Of a DNA stretch of 64,000 nt, positions 46,497-56,389 are shown one piece after another. Positions within the stretch are counted from its first letter, which is position 1; each line of letters opens with the position of its first letter. Source of the stretch: Escarpia spicata (taxonomy: Eukaryota; Annelida; Polychaeta; Sabellida; Siboglinidae). A program made the translations under genes and the position numbers. The stretch is from assembly GCA_963995525.1 (NCBI GenBank), contig OZ023209.1, positions 35,811,179 to 35,875,178 on the forward strand, given 5' to 3'. Below the pieces are notes generated by a model. That model was not told the DNA's origin, ran no database searches, and saw only the letters and a list, made by a program, of their open reading frames with translations.

Positions 46497-46678
46497 GCAC
46501 ATGTGTGGTACCGTACGTGTCATACATGTGTGGTACCGTACGTGTCATACATGTGTGGTACCGTACGTGTCATACATGTGTGGTACCGTACGTGTCATAC
46601 ATGTGTGGTACCGTGCGTGTCATACATGTGTGGTATAGTACGTATCATACATGTGTGGTACCGTACGTGTCATACATG
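46497..46678. repeat. 25-bp tandem repeat, about 7 copies
   Basis: Units CATGTGTGGTACCGTACGTG plus TCATA. The core GGTACCGTACG is rich in self-complementary tetramers (GTAC). Copies are nearly identical except one TATAGTACGTATC variant. Confidence 0.95.
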
Positions 46679-47496
46679 TTTTCTGTTTCCGATCAAATGT
46701 TCTGATATGTTATAGTAACAGTTGGGGAATAGTAAACAAGTCGACCTTGCATACACTGATTACACAGTTCAAACAAAGTACCTGCTCTGTAAAACAATAG
46801 ACGACTAGCAAGCCAATTGCCGTGGCTTCCACACGTTTTAACGAATCAAAGACAAACAACATGAAGGTATCTACTTAATAAAGCAATGCAAGAGTAGACA
46901 TCTGATTACTGCCTCAACACATTCTCACACCACACAAATCAAAAACAAACAACATGAAGTAATCTGCCAAACGAACGGACACAAATCAAAGATAGACAAC
47001 ATGAAACGCTAACTAAGGAAGATTATGAATCAAATTACCATGGCATCTACCCTTTCTAACGTAGATGTAATATTGTAAAGCTGAGTATTGTGTATTGTAA
47101 TAATACATTGCATGGTTACGTAATTGTGACTTTAGCAATAACAACAATAGCATAAAATGGTTTTCCAAAAAATCAATATAAATTGGAAAGACAACTACAA
47201 AAACAAAACCTTGAGACAGCTTCAATGCTCACACTTGGACAACTATTGACCGTTCATGAGGTATAGTACCTATACAGTAAGGTAAGAACTAAGAATAAGA
47301 TCACGACACATCTTTACTGCATTGCAAGTTATTTATTGTAACATGCAGATGGATACAACTTAATTATTTCTGGTTAGCATCACTCACTCAAAAAGGCCGG
47401 GATCACTGCCGGACAAGCCGAGGTCACTGGCCGAGTTCGCCAAAACAGGCCGATCGAATTCACTCGGCCCGAGATCTCAAAAGACCGAGATCACTG

Positions 47497-48251
47497 ACAC
47501 TGTGTACCGCAATATTTAAACCATTAAACTCGCTAACATCACAGCCATGCGATACCCCACGATATATATATATATATATATATATCGCTTAATATTACAA
47601 CTTTAGTGCTTGATTATTTCGGACCGGCTTAAATAGGCTTCTTTTTTTAAACAAATCTCAGGGACAGCTTAATCTGATATATGCATGCAATTTTACAGGG
47701 GTTTCTGTATTGAATGCGATATCTAACATACTAGGGTCTAGGTCTAGTCTAGGACTAGGTATAATTGCGGAAATTGCCCCACCTTCCCCTGTTTATTTTA
47801 GAACAATGTCGATAAAAGTTTTAAAACGTCGACTATTTTGGTTGATAAAAACCCATCACTGACACCTCCCTAAATTTATTGTCGTAAAGCGGACGTCTAT
47901 AAAGCGAACGTCTACGTATTTGTAATAAAATAACTAAATAAAAACGTATTGCGTGTTGCGAAAATATTCGGTTACTGTTAGAATATTGCCGATGTCGATG
48001 ACGTGTCCCAGGGTTAGCATTTGGTTCCGATGTAATCGCTAGGTGGAACCGCCGATAATATTTTGTTTACATTTAGATTTGACATGTTCGGCAATATTGA
48101 AAGTTTTCGTTCATACTGTCACCAGTTATATTTGTAATAATATGCTAATTATACAAAAATTATTAAAATATGTATCAATTTATAATTAAGTTTAAAGAGA
48201 CAGCGTTGGCATTTCTGAAATACGTTTCCGAGGGTTCCGTTCCACATGTAA
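47497..48251. other. Intergenic, (AT)n run, no gene
   Basis: A run of ATATAT is present at about 47563-47585. No other feature before the tRNA gene. Confidence 0.5.
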
Positions 48252-48324
48252 GTTTCCGTAGTGTAGTGGTTATCACGTTCGCCTAACACGCGAAAGGTCC
48301 TGGGTTCGAAACCCAGCGGAAACA
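48252..48324 (+). tRNA. tRNA-Val (anticodon AAC)
   Basis: 73 bases including discriminator A. The acceptor stem pairs GTTTCCG with CGGAAAC. The A box region is TAGTGTAGTGG, the B box GGTTCGAAACC sits in a perfect TCCTGGGTTCGAAACCCAG-type T arm, and the anticodon loop CTAACAC lies between TTCGC and GCGAA. It closely matches the canonical animal tRNA-Val(AAC). A run of five T at 48332-48336 is the likely Pol III terminator. No intron. CCA is not encoded, as expected for eukaryotes. Confidence 0.97.
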
Positions 48325-48522
48325 TATACTATTTTTATAACAAAAGAATGAATTTTCCATGAAATTGTTTTATTTGATATTAGATTGTTGGCCTAATTTA
48401 TACACGAAGTTATATTATTCTAATGACGAGATCTGTAAATGCGTTATCATCCCTAGGATGATAGCATTGTGGCCCTAATATCGTTCCATAAGCGCAAAGT
48501 GTTGCCGCTATGCCTATGGAGT
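48325..48522. other. Spacer between tRNA and RTE element
   Basis: No feature recognised apart from the T-run terminator at its start. Confidence 0.5.
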
Positions 48523-48869
48523 CAACAAAATAATAATAACAATTTATTTCTTATATAGCGCCCCATCCAAATCATTGTTCTGGGGCGCTTTACAATGGTT
48601 AATGTAAATAAATAACATCATACGATGTATAGTTAAAAAAAACTATGCAATCATTACTACTAAGTAAAATCAACTATTGCTTGGGTTTGCTTATCCATTT
48701 CCGGACGTTGCAGCCTTGATGGATTGTCTATAGACAGCTCTTTCGTTTGCCAGTCTCCCCACTCGCCAGACGTCGGCTCCCATCCACACCTCTATGTCCT
48801 TCCCCCATTGTCTCCTAGGTCTTCCTCTGCTTCTGCTGCCTTCCACTTTTCCTTCCATTATTAGTCTCT

Positions 48870-50160
48870 CTATAGAGACTGATGCCGTTTCACATGGCCG
48901 AAATAACTTAGTTTCTGTTTCTTTACAAAGTTCAATAAAGTCCCGGGTATAACACCAAGCTCATCTGCGATGGATTCGTTAGTTCTGCGTTCAGTCCACG
49001 AAACTCGTAATATCTTTCTATAACACTTGTTTTCGAATGCATTTATACGTTTAGTAATGTTCTTATTAAGAGTCCAGGTTTCGCATCCATGTGTAGCCGT
49101 TGGAAATATGCAGACTCGGATAATTCGTAGTTTCATATCTTTGTTCGTTGCTTTCCACAGCTTCTTCATCTCCGTCAACTTTTTACTCGCCATTGCCAAC
49201 CTCCGCTTGATCTCTTTCGTCCCATTTCCATCCGCTTCTATCAGTGACCCCAGATATTCAAAACTTTCCACTCGTTCTATTTCCTCGCCATCTACTGTGA
49301 CTTCTGATGGTTCTCGACATCCCTTCACATCCATATTCTTAGTCTTCGTTACGTTTAGTTTCAATCCTTTCATCTCGCTGTGCTCTTTAACTGTAGTTAT
49401 CAGTTTATCCAATCCTTCTTTTGTATCGGATATTAACGCTGTGTCATCGGCACATCTCAATTCATATATATCCTGTCCATTCACTTTCAGTCCATTAAAC
49501 AACTTGCTTCTCGTGTCAGTCTCGATTTCTCTCATGATATTCTCTGTGTATAGACTGAATAGGTGGGGGGGGGGGGGGGGGGGGGGACAAAATGCACCCC
49601 TGTCTCACTACTTTGCCGACACTGGGAACCAATCTGTGGTACCACACTCTAATCTCACTGCAGACTGCTGTCCAACATATAAATTTTGGATAAGTGATGT
49701 AATTTTCTGGTCATATCCCATGCGTATCAAGGTTTTTCAGAGTTGTTGATGACTAACATTATCAAAAGCTTTTGAATAATCTATGAAACAGATCCTAAGG
49801 TCATGATTGAATTCTCTGCATTTCTGAATTAACATCTTCAGGTTGAAAATGTGATCTCTTGTTCCTCTTCCAGTCCGGAAACCAGCTTGTGTTCTGTTGA
49901 CTTCACATTCAAATTTTGTTGTGATTCTCTTCATTATGATTTTTAGCATAGTTTGCTCGCATGCCTGATGAGGGATATAGTCCTGTGGTTTGAGCATTCT
50001 TGTATGTCACCTTTTTTCGGTATTTGTATAAGGATGGCTCGTTTCCAGTCCATGGGCCATGTTCCACTTCTCCATATTTTCTTGCATAATGTGTGATATA
50101 TATCCACGCCTGCTTCTCCACTTGCTCTTATTAGCTCTGCAGTGATGTTATCAGTGCCAG
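48870..50160 (-). pseudogene. RTE reverse transcriptase domain, broken
   Basis: Resumes beyond the nested insertion with DGKSPGTDNITAELIRASGE, IWRSGTWPMDWKRAIL, IPKKGD, then after a frameshift QAGFRTGRGTRDHIFNLKM and CFIDYSKAFDNV (first catalytic Asp), then RQGC at about 49600, a poly-C(minus) expansion, and finally the C-ADDTALIS catalytic pair, FEYLGSLI and ENKCYRKILRVSW. The catalytic word is CADD instead of the usual YADD. The frame 49535-48870 is the longest intact part, ending at a TAG inside the SYFGHVKRH-type tail. An RGRPRRQWG word follows in another frame down to about 48690. Confidence 0.88.
49565..49586. repeat. Poly-G tract of 22 inside the RT coding region
   Basis: Uninterrupted run of 22 G on the plus strand (C on the coding strand), located right after the RQGC-LSP word of the RT. 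It is probably a slippage expansion of the Ser-Pro codons. Assembly or sequencing error is possible at such runs. Confidence 0.9.
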
Positions 50161-50177
50161 GTGATTTTCCGTCTTTT

Positions 50178-50985
50178 AATAATAATAATAATAATAATAA
50201 GATAACTTCTATTGCGCCTAAATCCTTGGAAACCAAGCTCAGAGGCGCATCAAAACAAAAGGGTTGGTCAATCTCAAAGTCCATAAGTAGTTTTCCAGTT
50301 GTCAACAGATGGGTCAAGGCGCTAGGGAGCTAAGGTGGATAAGCAAGGTTGTAAAGATACGTTTTTAAATGACGACGGAATTTTGTAATATTTTCAACTG
50401 ATCTAACACTAAGAGGAAGCATATTCCAAAGAGTTGGTGCAGCAACAGAAAAAGCCCTAGTTCCAATGTTAGTGTTGGCTCTAGGAACAAAAAGTAGGTC
50501 AGAACTAGATGATCGAAGCTGGATAGATTTTCTTACAGGAGTAAGCAATAAATGCAAATAAGATGGTTGCTTATTGGACAGTGCCTGATATGTAATGGTA
50601 CAGATCTTAAAAATTATACGATATCGTACAGGAAGCCAATGTAAAGACTTCAAAAGTGGCACAGAGCGAGAAAAACGAGGAGATCTTGTAACTACTCTTG
50701 CTAGACAATTTTGGACACGCTGAAGTTTTGTGATATCCTTGCTAGCGATATTATAAAGGAGGGAATTGCAATAGTCAATTCTGCTGCTAACAAGCGCTGT
50801 TGCAATAGTCTTAGCAACAGAAAATGACATATACCGGCGAATACGGCGAAGATCACGAATATGATAAAAACAGCAGCGACATGTTTGAGATATATGTTGT
50901 CGGAAATTGAAGTTTCTATCAAAGATTACTCCTAGATTACGCACCGAGGTTTTAGACTTTTTATTGCCCACTCCACCTCTGAACG
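50178..50985 (-). mobile_element. L2-like non-LTR retrotransposon nested in the RTE element
   Basis: 5'-truncated copy on the same strand as its host element. The frame 50971-50330 (213 codons) is intact: SVRNLGVIFDRNFNFRQHIS, CFYHIRDLRRIR, SRIDYCNSLLYNI, KLQRVQNCLARVVTRSPRF, LKSLHWLPVRYRIIFKICTI, IGTRAFSVAAPTLWNMLP and a terminal FRRHLKTYLYNLA. These are the standard C-terminal words of L2/CR1-group elements. The 3' UTR forms a GCGCCT...AGGCGC stem (50214-50248) and ends in an (ATT)n tail next to the interrupted RTE codons. TAAAAAGTC and TAAAAGAC at the two edges may be a diverged target duplication. Confidence 0.9.
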
Positions 50986-51374
50986 CAAAGGCTCAAGTTC
51001 ATCTTCTGGTTCTGTCTGTCTCTGCCTTCATCCATGTCTACCTCTTCTGTTTCTTCTTTCTTAAACATGCTTTCACAATATTGCTTCCATCTTTCAAGTA
51101 TGTCATCGCTTTCTTTCAGAGTCATTCCCGTTTCATCTTTAATAACGCCAAGTCTAGGTTTGAACGACTGTGTCATAGACTTGATTTCCTCGAACATACT
51201 GCGACTATCGTTCCTTCTCATACATAGTTCTATCTTTTCCCATTTCTTCTCTAGATATTTCTTCTTGTTTTCCTTACACATTCGTTTAATTATCTTGCAC
51301 TTCTCTCTGTATTTCTCATGATAATTCTCACTCATTTCTTTGTTCTTCTTTAACTCTTTCCTTTCGTCAATCAT
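50961..51374 (-). pseudogene. RTE linker between endonuclease and RT
   Basis: Highly charged helical segment (ERKELKKNKEMSENYHEKYR, KKKYLEKKWEKIE) ending with LGVIKDETGMTLKESDDILE, RWKQYCESMF, the characteristic pre-RT word of RTE elements. Near 51000 the frame shifts by one and the continuing frame reads ELEPLRSEVEW, immediately followed by the nested L2-like insertion. Confidence 0.8.
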
Positions 51375-51386
51375 CTGCAGTGTGTC

Positions 51387-52496
51387 TTAGCTTATCCATG
51401 GTTGATTTTGTCTCCTCTTTTTAGTGAAGTGTTTGTCAGCTGATTCCATAATGATGTTCCTAATTTCTACTGCCAACTCTTCTGGTTCCTTCTCGTCAGC
51501 CACTGTCTGTAATACTCCGAAACGGTTCATAACCTCTACTCAGTATCCTTTTGTAATACCACTGACGTCATACCTCACTATCTCTTTCCCTCTCTTCATC
51601 TTTCTTAATTTTATCGCAATCTTGGCACTTAGCAATTCATGGTTAGAGCCACAATCGGCTCCCGGTAATGTTTTTGCATTAAACACAGACGTCCTCCATC
51701 GTTTTGGTATCAGTATAAAGTCGATTTGATTTCTGTTCCGACCATCTGGTGTTGTCCAAGTGTACAGTCTTCTTTGATGTTGTTTGAAGAAAGTATTAGT
51801 GATCATCAGTTCATTCTCTATGATAAACTCAACAAGTCTATCTCCTCTCCCATTTCTCTCGCCTAGTCCATATTTCCCGATATTTCCATTTTCTTCTTCG
51901 TTTTGACAACTGCAAACGTTTGCATTTAAATCGCCCATCTGTACTACCATGTCTCTCCTGCTTACCTCGTCAACTGTTCGTCGCAGTGTGTCAAAAAACG
52001 TTTCTGTTACATCGTCGTCTGCTGTGTTTGTTGGTGCATAAATTTGAATACATGTTATATTCGTGGGTTTTGCTCGTATTCGTATGGTAATAATTCTGTC
52101 ATTGACCGGATTATATCCTAATAGTGCATTTTAAGTTTTCTTTGACAGATAGAACGCAACACCCTTCATCCCTGACTTAGTTGCTCCTGAGTATATAAAC
52201 TTTCCTCCTGAATCCGGCTCCGCAATCCCTAATATATCTACCCCATATCTTTCTGCTTCCGATGTTACCATTTGTGGTGTTCCATGACTCATTTTTCTTA
52301 TGTTCCATGTTGCCACACGGATTTTCCCTTTTTGCTTTTTGTTGCTGGTTTTACCTCCCGCACAGTCGGGCATACTACCGTCATCAGCTCTGGCGTTACT
52401 TCCAACATCTCCAAGCTCTTCCCCAGTTTGTGTCGTCCTATCCAGCCTGGGGGGCTCACCACTAGGACCTCTCTTACTGTGTGTATTCTCCATCAA
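51387..52496 (-). pseudogene. RTE endonuclease domain with three premature stops
   Basis: One reading frame on the minus strand runs from 52496 with a low-complexity leader, then RVATWNIRKM and DILGIAEPDSG (start of an exonuclease-endonuclease-phosphatase fold), GVAFYLSKKT, then MGDLNANV, GRNRNQIDFILIPKRW and LPGADCGSNHELLSAKI. The Asp/Asn/His residues of the EEP active site are visible (GDLN, the SNH at the end). Stops interrupt the frame at 52131-52133, 51540-51542 and 51387-51389. The protein would nick target DNA for target-primed reverse transcription. This copy cannot be translated whole. Confidence 0.87.
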
Positions 52497-52563
52497 GGTT
52501 TCTTGGGCTAATACAGCGGTAGTTGCTCACTGCTTTCCGCTGGTTTGTGTATTGTTAACTCCA

Positions 52564-52966
52564 TTATTCCTTGACTAAAAAGTCTTGCACCGTAGGACAG
52601 CGGGTCACCGGTCCTTCCACATGCATCTTGGTAGGTACCTCGCAGCCTGGTGAAAGGCTGTTGCTGTTTTGCATTTGTAGCCGGGGGTGTAGCCGCCTAC
52701 TCCTCCGAGACAGTCTTTGTGTACTGAGGGCAGATGTCCCTCGACTCAATAGGCATTAGCCTACAAGCCTTACTCATGTAGTTTTGCTGGTCAGCCGAGA
52801 CCATTGCCCGGGGTGTGGGCACTGCCGTACACTAGCAGTTCCTAGGAGCCATACATGAGCTAGATAGACTGTGGGAACCAGTGGTTAGAGCCTCCACAGA
52901 AGTGGAGCGGCTGCCCATTACCAAAGGGACTATCCCTCCAGGTTCTACCCTACACCCCAAAAATCA
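52564..52966 (-). other. 5' leader of the RTE element
   Basis: Begins on the minus strand near TTTTTGGGGTGTAGGGTAGA. GC-rich and rather structured, with a 61-codon open frame (52749-52564) of unknown meaning containing SLSPGCEVPTKM. RTE and related elements sometimes carry an HDV-like self-cleaving ribozyme at the 5' end. The GC-rich start is compatible, but I could not fold it by eye. Confidence 0.45.
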
Positions 52967-52972
52967 GCTATA

Positions 52973-53092
52973 CTATTTTATTGTTTTAATGGCTTGCATA
53001 ATTGTGTTTATTTATATATTTTAAAATCAACTAAACTGTCTTAAAATATATAAATAAACACAATTATGCAAGCCATTAAAACAATAAAATAG
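52973..53092. repeat. Perfect palindrome: 52-bp arms, 16-bp loop
   Basis: Left arm 52973-53024 starts CTATTTTATTGTTTTAATGG and right arm 53041-53092 is its exact reverse complement. The loop (53025-53040) is AATCAACTAAACTGTC. The arms are AT-rich with a central GGCTTGCATAATTGTG portion. It lies exactly between the 5' end of the RTE element and the 3' side of an L2/CR1 fragment. A perfect arm match of this length implies recent formation or active homogenisation. Confidence 0.97.
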
Positions 53093-53480
53093 ATTAATTA
53101 TAATACTAAATTAATTAAAATAAAGGTATGAATAATTATGATCATCGATCATCGAAGGTTAAACTAATTGTTTTGAAAAGATGCGTCTTCAGTGCCAGTT
53201 TAAACTGATTGACATTAGTGCATTGGCGCACTGTAAGTGGTAGTTGATTCCATGCTCTTGGAGCTGCATAAGAGAATGCTCGTTCGCCGATTTTAGTTTG
53301 GGTAGTGGTTAGTTTAAGGAGTAGCTGATCGGAGGAGCGTAGACAGCGTGTCGGGCGATACGGAGAGAGAAGTGCTGATAGATATGGAGGTGCGAGCCCA
53401 TGAAGGCATTTGAAAGTGAGAAGTAGGATCTTGAAAATAATGCGACTCTTCACAGGAAGCCAGTGCAGCTCCAAAAGTAC
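53093..53480 (-). mobile_element. L2/Rex-like non-LTR retrotransposon fragment
   Basis: Minus-strand frame 53474-53142: LHWLPVKSRIIFKILLLTFK, CLHGLAPPYLSALLSPYRPT, LRSSDQLLLKL, IGERAFSYAAPRAWNQLPLT and FKLALKTHLFK. This is the very C-terminus of an L2/Rex/CR1-group RT. Only about 110 codons remain. The 3' side is AT-rich and leads into the palindrome. No GCGCC stem was found here. Confidence 0.87.
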
Positions 53481-53481
53481 T

Positions 53482-53522
53482 CACGCACGCACGCACGCAC
53501 GCACGCTCGCTCGCACGCATGC
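53482..53522. repeat. (GCAC)n microsatellite
   Basis: CACGCACGCACGCACGCACG followed by CTCGCTCGCACGCATGC, immediately at the truncated 5' end of the L2-like fragment. Confidence 0.95.
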
Positions 53523-56389
53523 CTGTTTCGGAGGAAGATCGTGGATAGCTCTATCTTTCTGCGTGAAGAACTGCTTCCGAGCATTGTTGGCACATCTCTG
53601 GCTGCTGGTATGGTCATATATAACAAGACTACAAATCAGTCCAATGGACACAGCCAAAACATGCGGACTCTGGGTTGCAGCCAAGTCACAAAATGCTGGC
53701 GTGACATCGTAATTAGCATTCTACGTGTCATATGCAGCCCTTTTGCTTCTTCCTCCGAAACACGACACCGTGTAGCAACTAATGAAGGCATGGAACATTG
53801 GCAAGGCGACACAATGGTCAGTAGGTCTACCCAGTGCGTTGAGCATCTTGTGGGCTGGCAAGAACCGGAAGCTCTTCCCAGCAACAAGGGCAATTCACAG
53901 CTCGTTGATGTTGGGGCGCTGATGTCACTGCAAGCACTACGACATCCGAGTGTGAATTGACACAGTGCCATATAGGGCCTACCCTTGTTTCACTGCATCT
54001 TCCAGGTGGAGAAGGAATATTGTTTGTTCGTCTCCTTGTGCTAATACCTATAACCAATACCTGATACCTCACGGGGCTGAGTACCCAGTGCCTAAGGGTG
54101 GTGTGTGTTGGTGACTTGTTTGTTGGTGGCAGTCGGTGTTTAACTAGTTGCTAGGGACGAAAACAGCTCGACCTTGTTTTCATCATCAATGTGGAGAAAC
54201 TGTATTGTCAGTTTTCAGGAACTGCGCTGGATGGATCATGCACCTCTGCAAAAAGGTAAGTTATTTAGCCAGAGGCGTAGCAGTGCTATCGAAACTGGTC
54301 CGGCCCGACGGGAGATAGTTTAACACAGTGGTGCAATTTGGTTCATTTTATAGCAATTGCTTAGTCTTATAAATAACTATAGTTCCCATCTTATTTACTT
54401 GCATCATACTATTCTGATATAGCTTCCACCAATATCTGCGCTGGTATGACCAACATTAATTAGGCTAATTGGCTCACTAGCATCAGTAGCAGTTGTTGGT
54501 GTGAAGGCAGGGATCCCAAATATGCTAACATATTAGGTGTCACATTTACCACATGTGGAATATTATGGAACTTAGATGTGTATCCAGCACTTGTCGATCA
54601 AAATGACAGCCATTGAAACTAGTAACAGTTTTGAATTCGTCTTTGTATGCATCTCCACCAGCCGCCGCCGACAAGTTCATGTATCTACTGTCGATGCGAT
54701 TCCAAACCTATCTTTAAATAACGACAAAGTGGGATGGCGAGCCCCACAGTATAGTGGCTGTGTATCGATGTTTTGATATCTGGAAGTGTGGGCTGGGGGC
54801 TGGGGGCTGGGGGGGGGGGGGGTTAGGGGTTGGGGGCTGGGGGCTGGGGCTACTTATCTGCGTCTCGGTAGTGTTTGTTCGTCAATGTATCTCTCTTCCG
54901 CCTAACTGATGACATTAGCCAAAATCAAGTCAAATTCTGATCTAAAGGTATTCATAGGCAATAGTACATAGACGTCTACATGTAACTGACTGTCCCTCAG
55001 AGTGACCATTCAAGGTCTTCTCCTAATGCTATTTGCTTACACATGTTTACAAAGGTTTACACATTCACACAAAGCAAGGACGTAAAGGTAATACAATTTC
55101 ACCGTATGATAATGAACACCTCGGATACATGTTTTCATTCTTTTTGTTTTAACAGATGTCCAGAGACCTTGCATTTCCATAATTCTTTCAGAGAGGTGTA
55201 AATTGTTGTGATGCTACACATGTATTGCTGATGCTCGAAAGGTCCACTGCGTAGGACACAATGAATGAATGCCTCCTGGGTATGATTCATAACTTTCTTG
55301 TTTCAACTGCTCTTTAATTTGCTGTGATTGGTATGAGGGATTTCTTGACAAGTTCTTAATTTCATATGTGGTATGCAGTGCTTCTTTCTTTATCTTTACT
55401 CTCCTGGTGCAATACGCACAGGTCAGATATAAGAATGTCCGACTGTCCGTTGCAATAACATTGCAAGGTATCAGAGCGTTCTAATTTATGAAACCATTAA
55501 CATCTTTGTCGGCCTCAAGTTTATCGCGTACCCATCTTATGTAAATGACAAGCTGTTCATGGTTCGACAAGTCACTCGATCGTTTCCACAAGGAGCTAGC
55601 AATTTATTGCAAGGTTGTTATACCCATGACCTGCAACATGTTATTTTGCATTTCGGCACTTGCGTATTTACATGTCTTTTCTTATTATTATTATGCTAAC
55701 AAAAATGTTAACCTATATCACACGTGATCGCAGGTAAAATTAACAGGCGCGCAACTGCAAATACCAAACTTGTTATGGGCTAGCGCCCTAATTTATTATC
55801 AGTTGCATCATTCCTATTGGTAAAACCCCATGATATGCAATGCTCTCCTACAACGATGAAATTAGATTGTGGTAGTATGCTGTAATATAAACGTGGAATA
55901 ATAATTACCTTGTCATGAAACAACGCAACTGTATGGCCATTGCCGTCGATCAAACCACGCAACTTAAAAGCTTATGAATACAAGCTTTGCTTTTCCAAAA
56001 TTTTCCCTAACCCTACCATTTAGGGAATGTGACTTTTTTGGTTAAAGGGTATCATCTCAGCATCTGGTAGTTTTTGTGCCACCTTCAACTAAATCCCTGC
56101 TCCCTTGGACATTCGATCATGTGCTACTACTTTGTAGTTTCGATCGTTGCGAATTAAAGCAAACTTTATAGGTACGGCCAATTTGGCCGTGAACTATTGG
56201 ATAATCTCTAATTAAGTCACTGCGGCCAGTTGCCAGGGCACCGCGGCAAATGGCTGCGCGGCCGCCGCAAAATTAAAAGCCTGGAAAAAAAGTGGTCTGG
56301 CCATGGCCGGTACGGCCGGAGCGGTTCCTACGCCTATGGTAGCGCAGTATCCGGTCCTCGGGAGAGCTGAAAGCGCTTTACACTTGACT
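53523..56389. other. No recognised gene; ORF of unknown origin and G-rich tract
   Basis: Open frames of about 110-165 codons exist on both strands at 53463-53971. I recognise no family in either, and overlapping antisense openness suggests GC-rich chance or an unknown transposon piece. Beyond 54000 the sequence is AT-rich and non-coding. A G-rich tract is annotated at 54787-54850. Confidence 0.35.
54787..54850 (+). repeat. G-rich GGGGCT repeat, potential G-quadruplex
   Basis: Tandem GGGCTGGGGGCTGGGGG, a long G run, then GGTTAGGGGTTGGGGGCTG. Many runs of four or more G within 64 bp satisfy the usual quadruplex pattern on the plus strand. Confidence 0.85.

Larger units (their letters stand above)
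42700..47496. mobile_element. DNA-transposon-like element with about 140-bp terminal inverted repeats
   Basis: The left end (42700-42845) and the reverse complement of the right end (47496 down to about 47370) are co-terminal and alignable: CAGTGATCTYGG, TTTT, GATCTCGG, CCGAGTGA, TCGGCCTGTTT, GGCGAA, TCGG, CAGTGACCTCGGC and GCTRACC occur in the same order. Identity is about 75 percent and the left end has one extra about 22-bp unit. CAGTG termini recall hAT elements, but the flanking 8-mers (ATGTATAA left, ACACTGTG right) do not match, so no target duplication is seen and the superfamily is unassigned. No transposase was recognised inside. A CR1-like retrotransposon fragment and a 25-bp tandem repeat are internal. 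Additional TCGGCCTG-type repeats lie at 42845-43110. Confidence 0.65.
48523..52966 (-). mobile_element. RTE-clade non-LTR retrotransposon, nearly complete but inactivated
   Basis: Minus-strand element of about 3.6 kb after removing a nested 0.8 kb insertion (about 50178-50985). Order from its 5' end (about 52966): untranslated leader, apurinic-like endonuclease (52496-51540), charged linker (51539-50961), RT (50160-48870) and a C-terminal Arg-rich word. The layout and words such as GADCGS-HELL, SYFGHV and GFRTGRGTRD match RTE/BovB-type elements. The 3' UTR ends in a GCGCCCC...GGGGCGC stem (48558-48588) and an ATT-rich tail, typical of RTE short tails. Three in-frame stops, at least two frameshifts, a 22-nt poly-G tract and the nested insertion make it inactive. 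Confidence 0.88.

Noticed and set aside
42700..47496. Assignment of the inverted-repeat element to hAT
   Set aside because: The CAGTG ends fit, but there is no matching 8-bp target duplication, the inverted repeats are unusually long, and no transposase was seen.
53463..53971. Overlapping open frames of 165 (plus) and 111 (minus) codons
   Set aside because: No family words are recognised, both strands are open, and a microsatellite forms the start of the plus frame. They are kept only as an unassigned stretch.
56005..56035. Telomere-like CCCTAACCCTA
   Set aside because: There are only two imperfect copies in unique sequence, far too short for an interstitial telomere tract.
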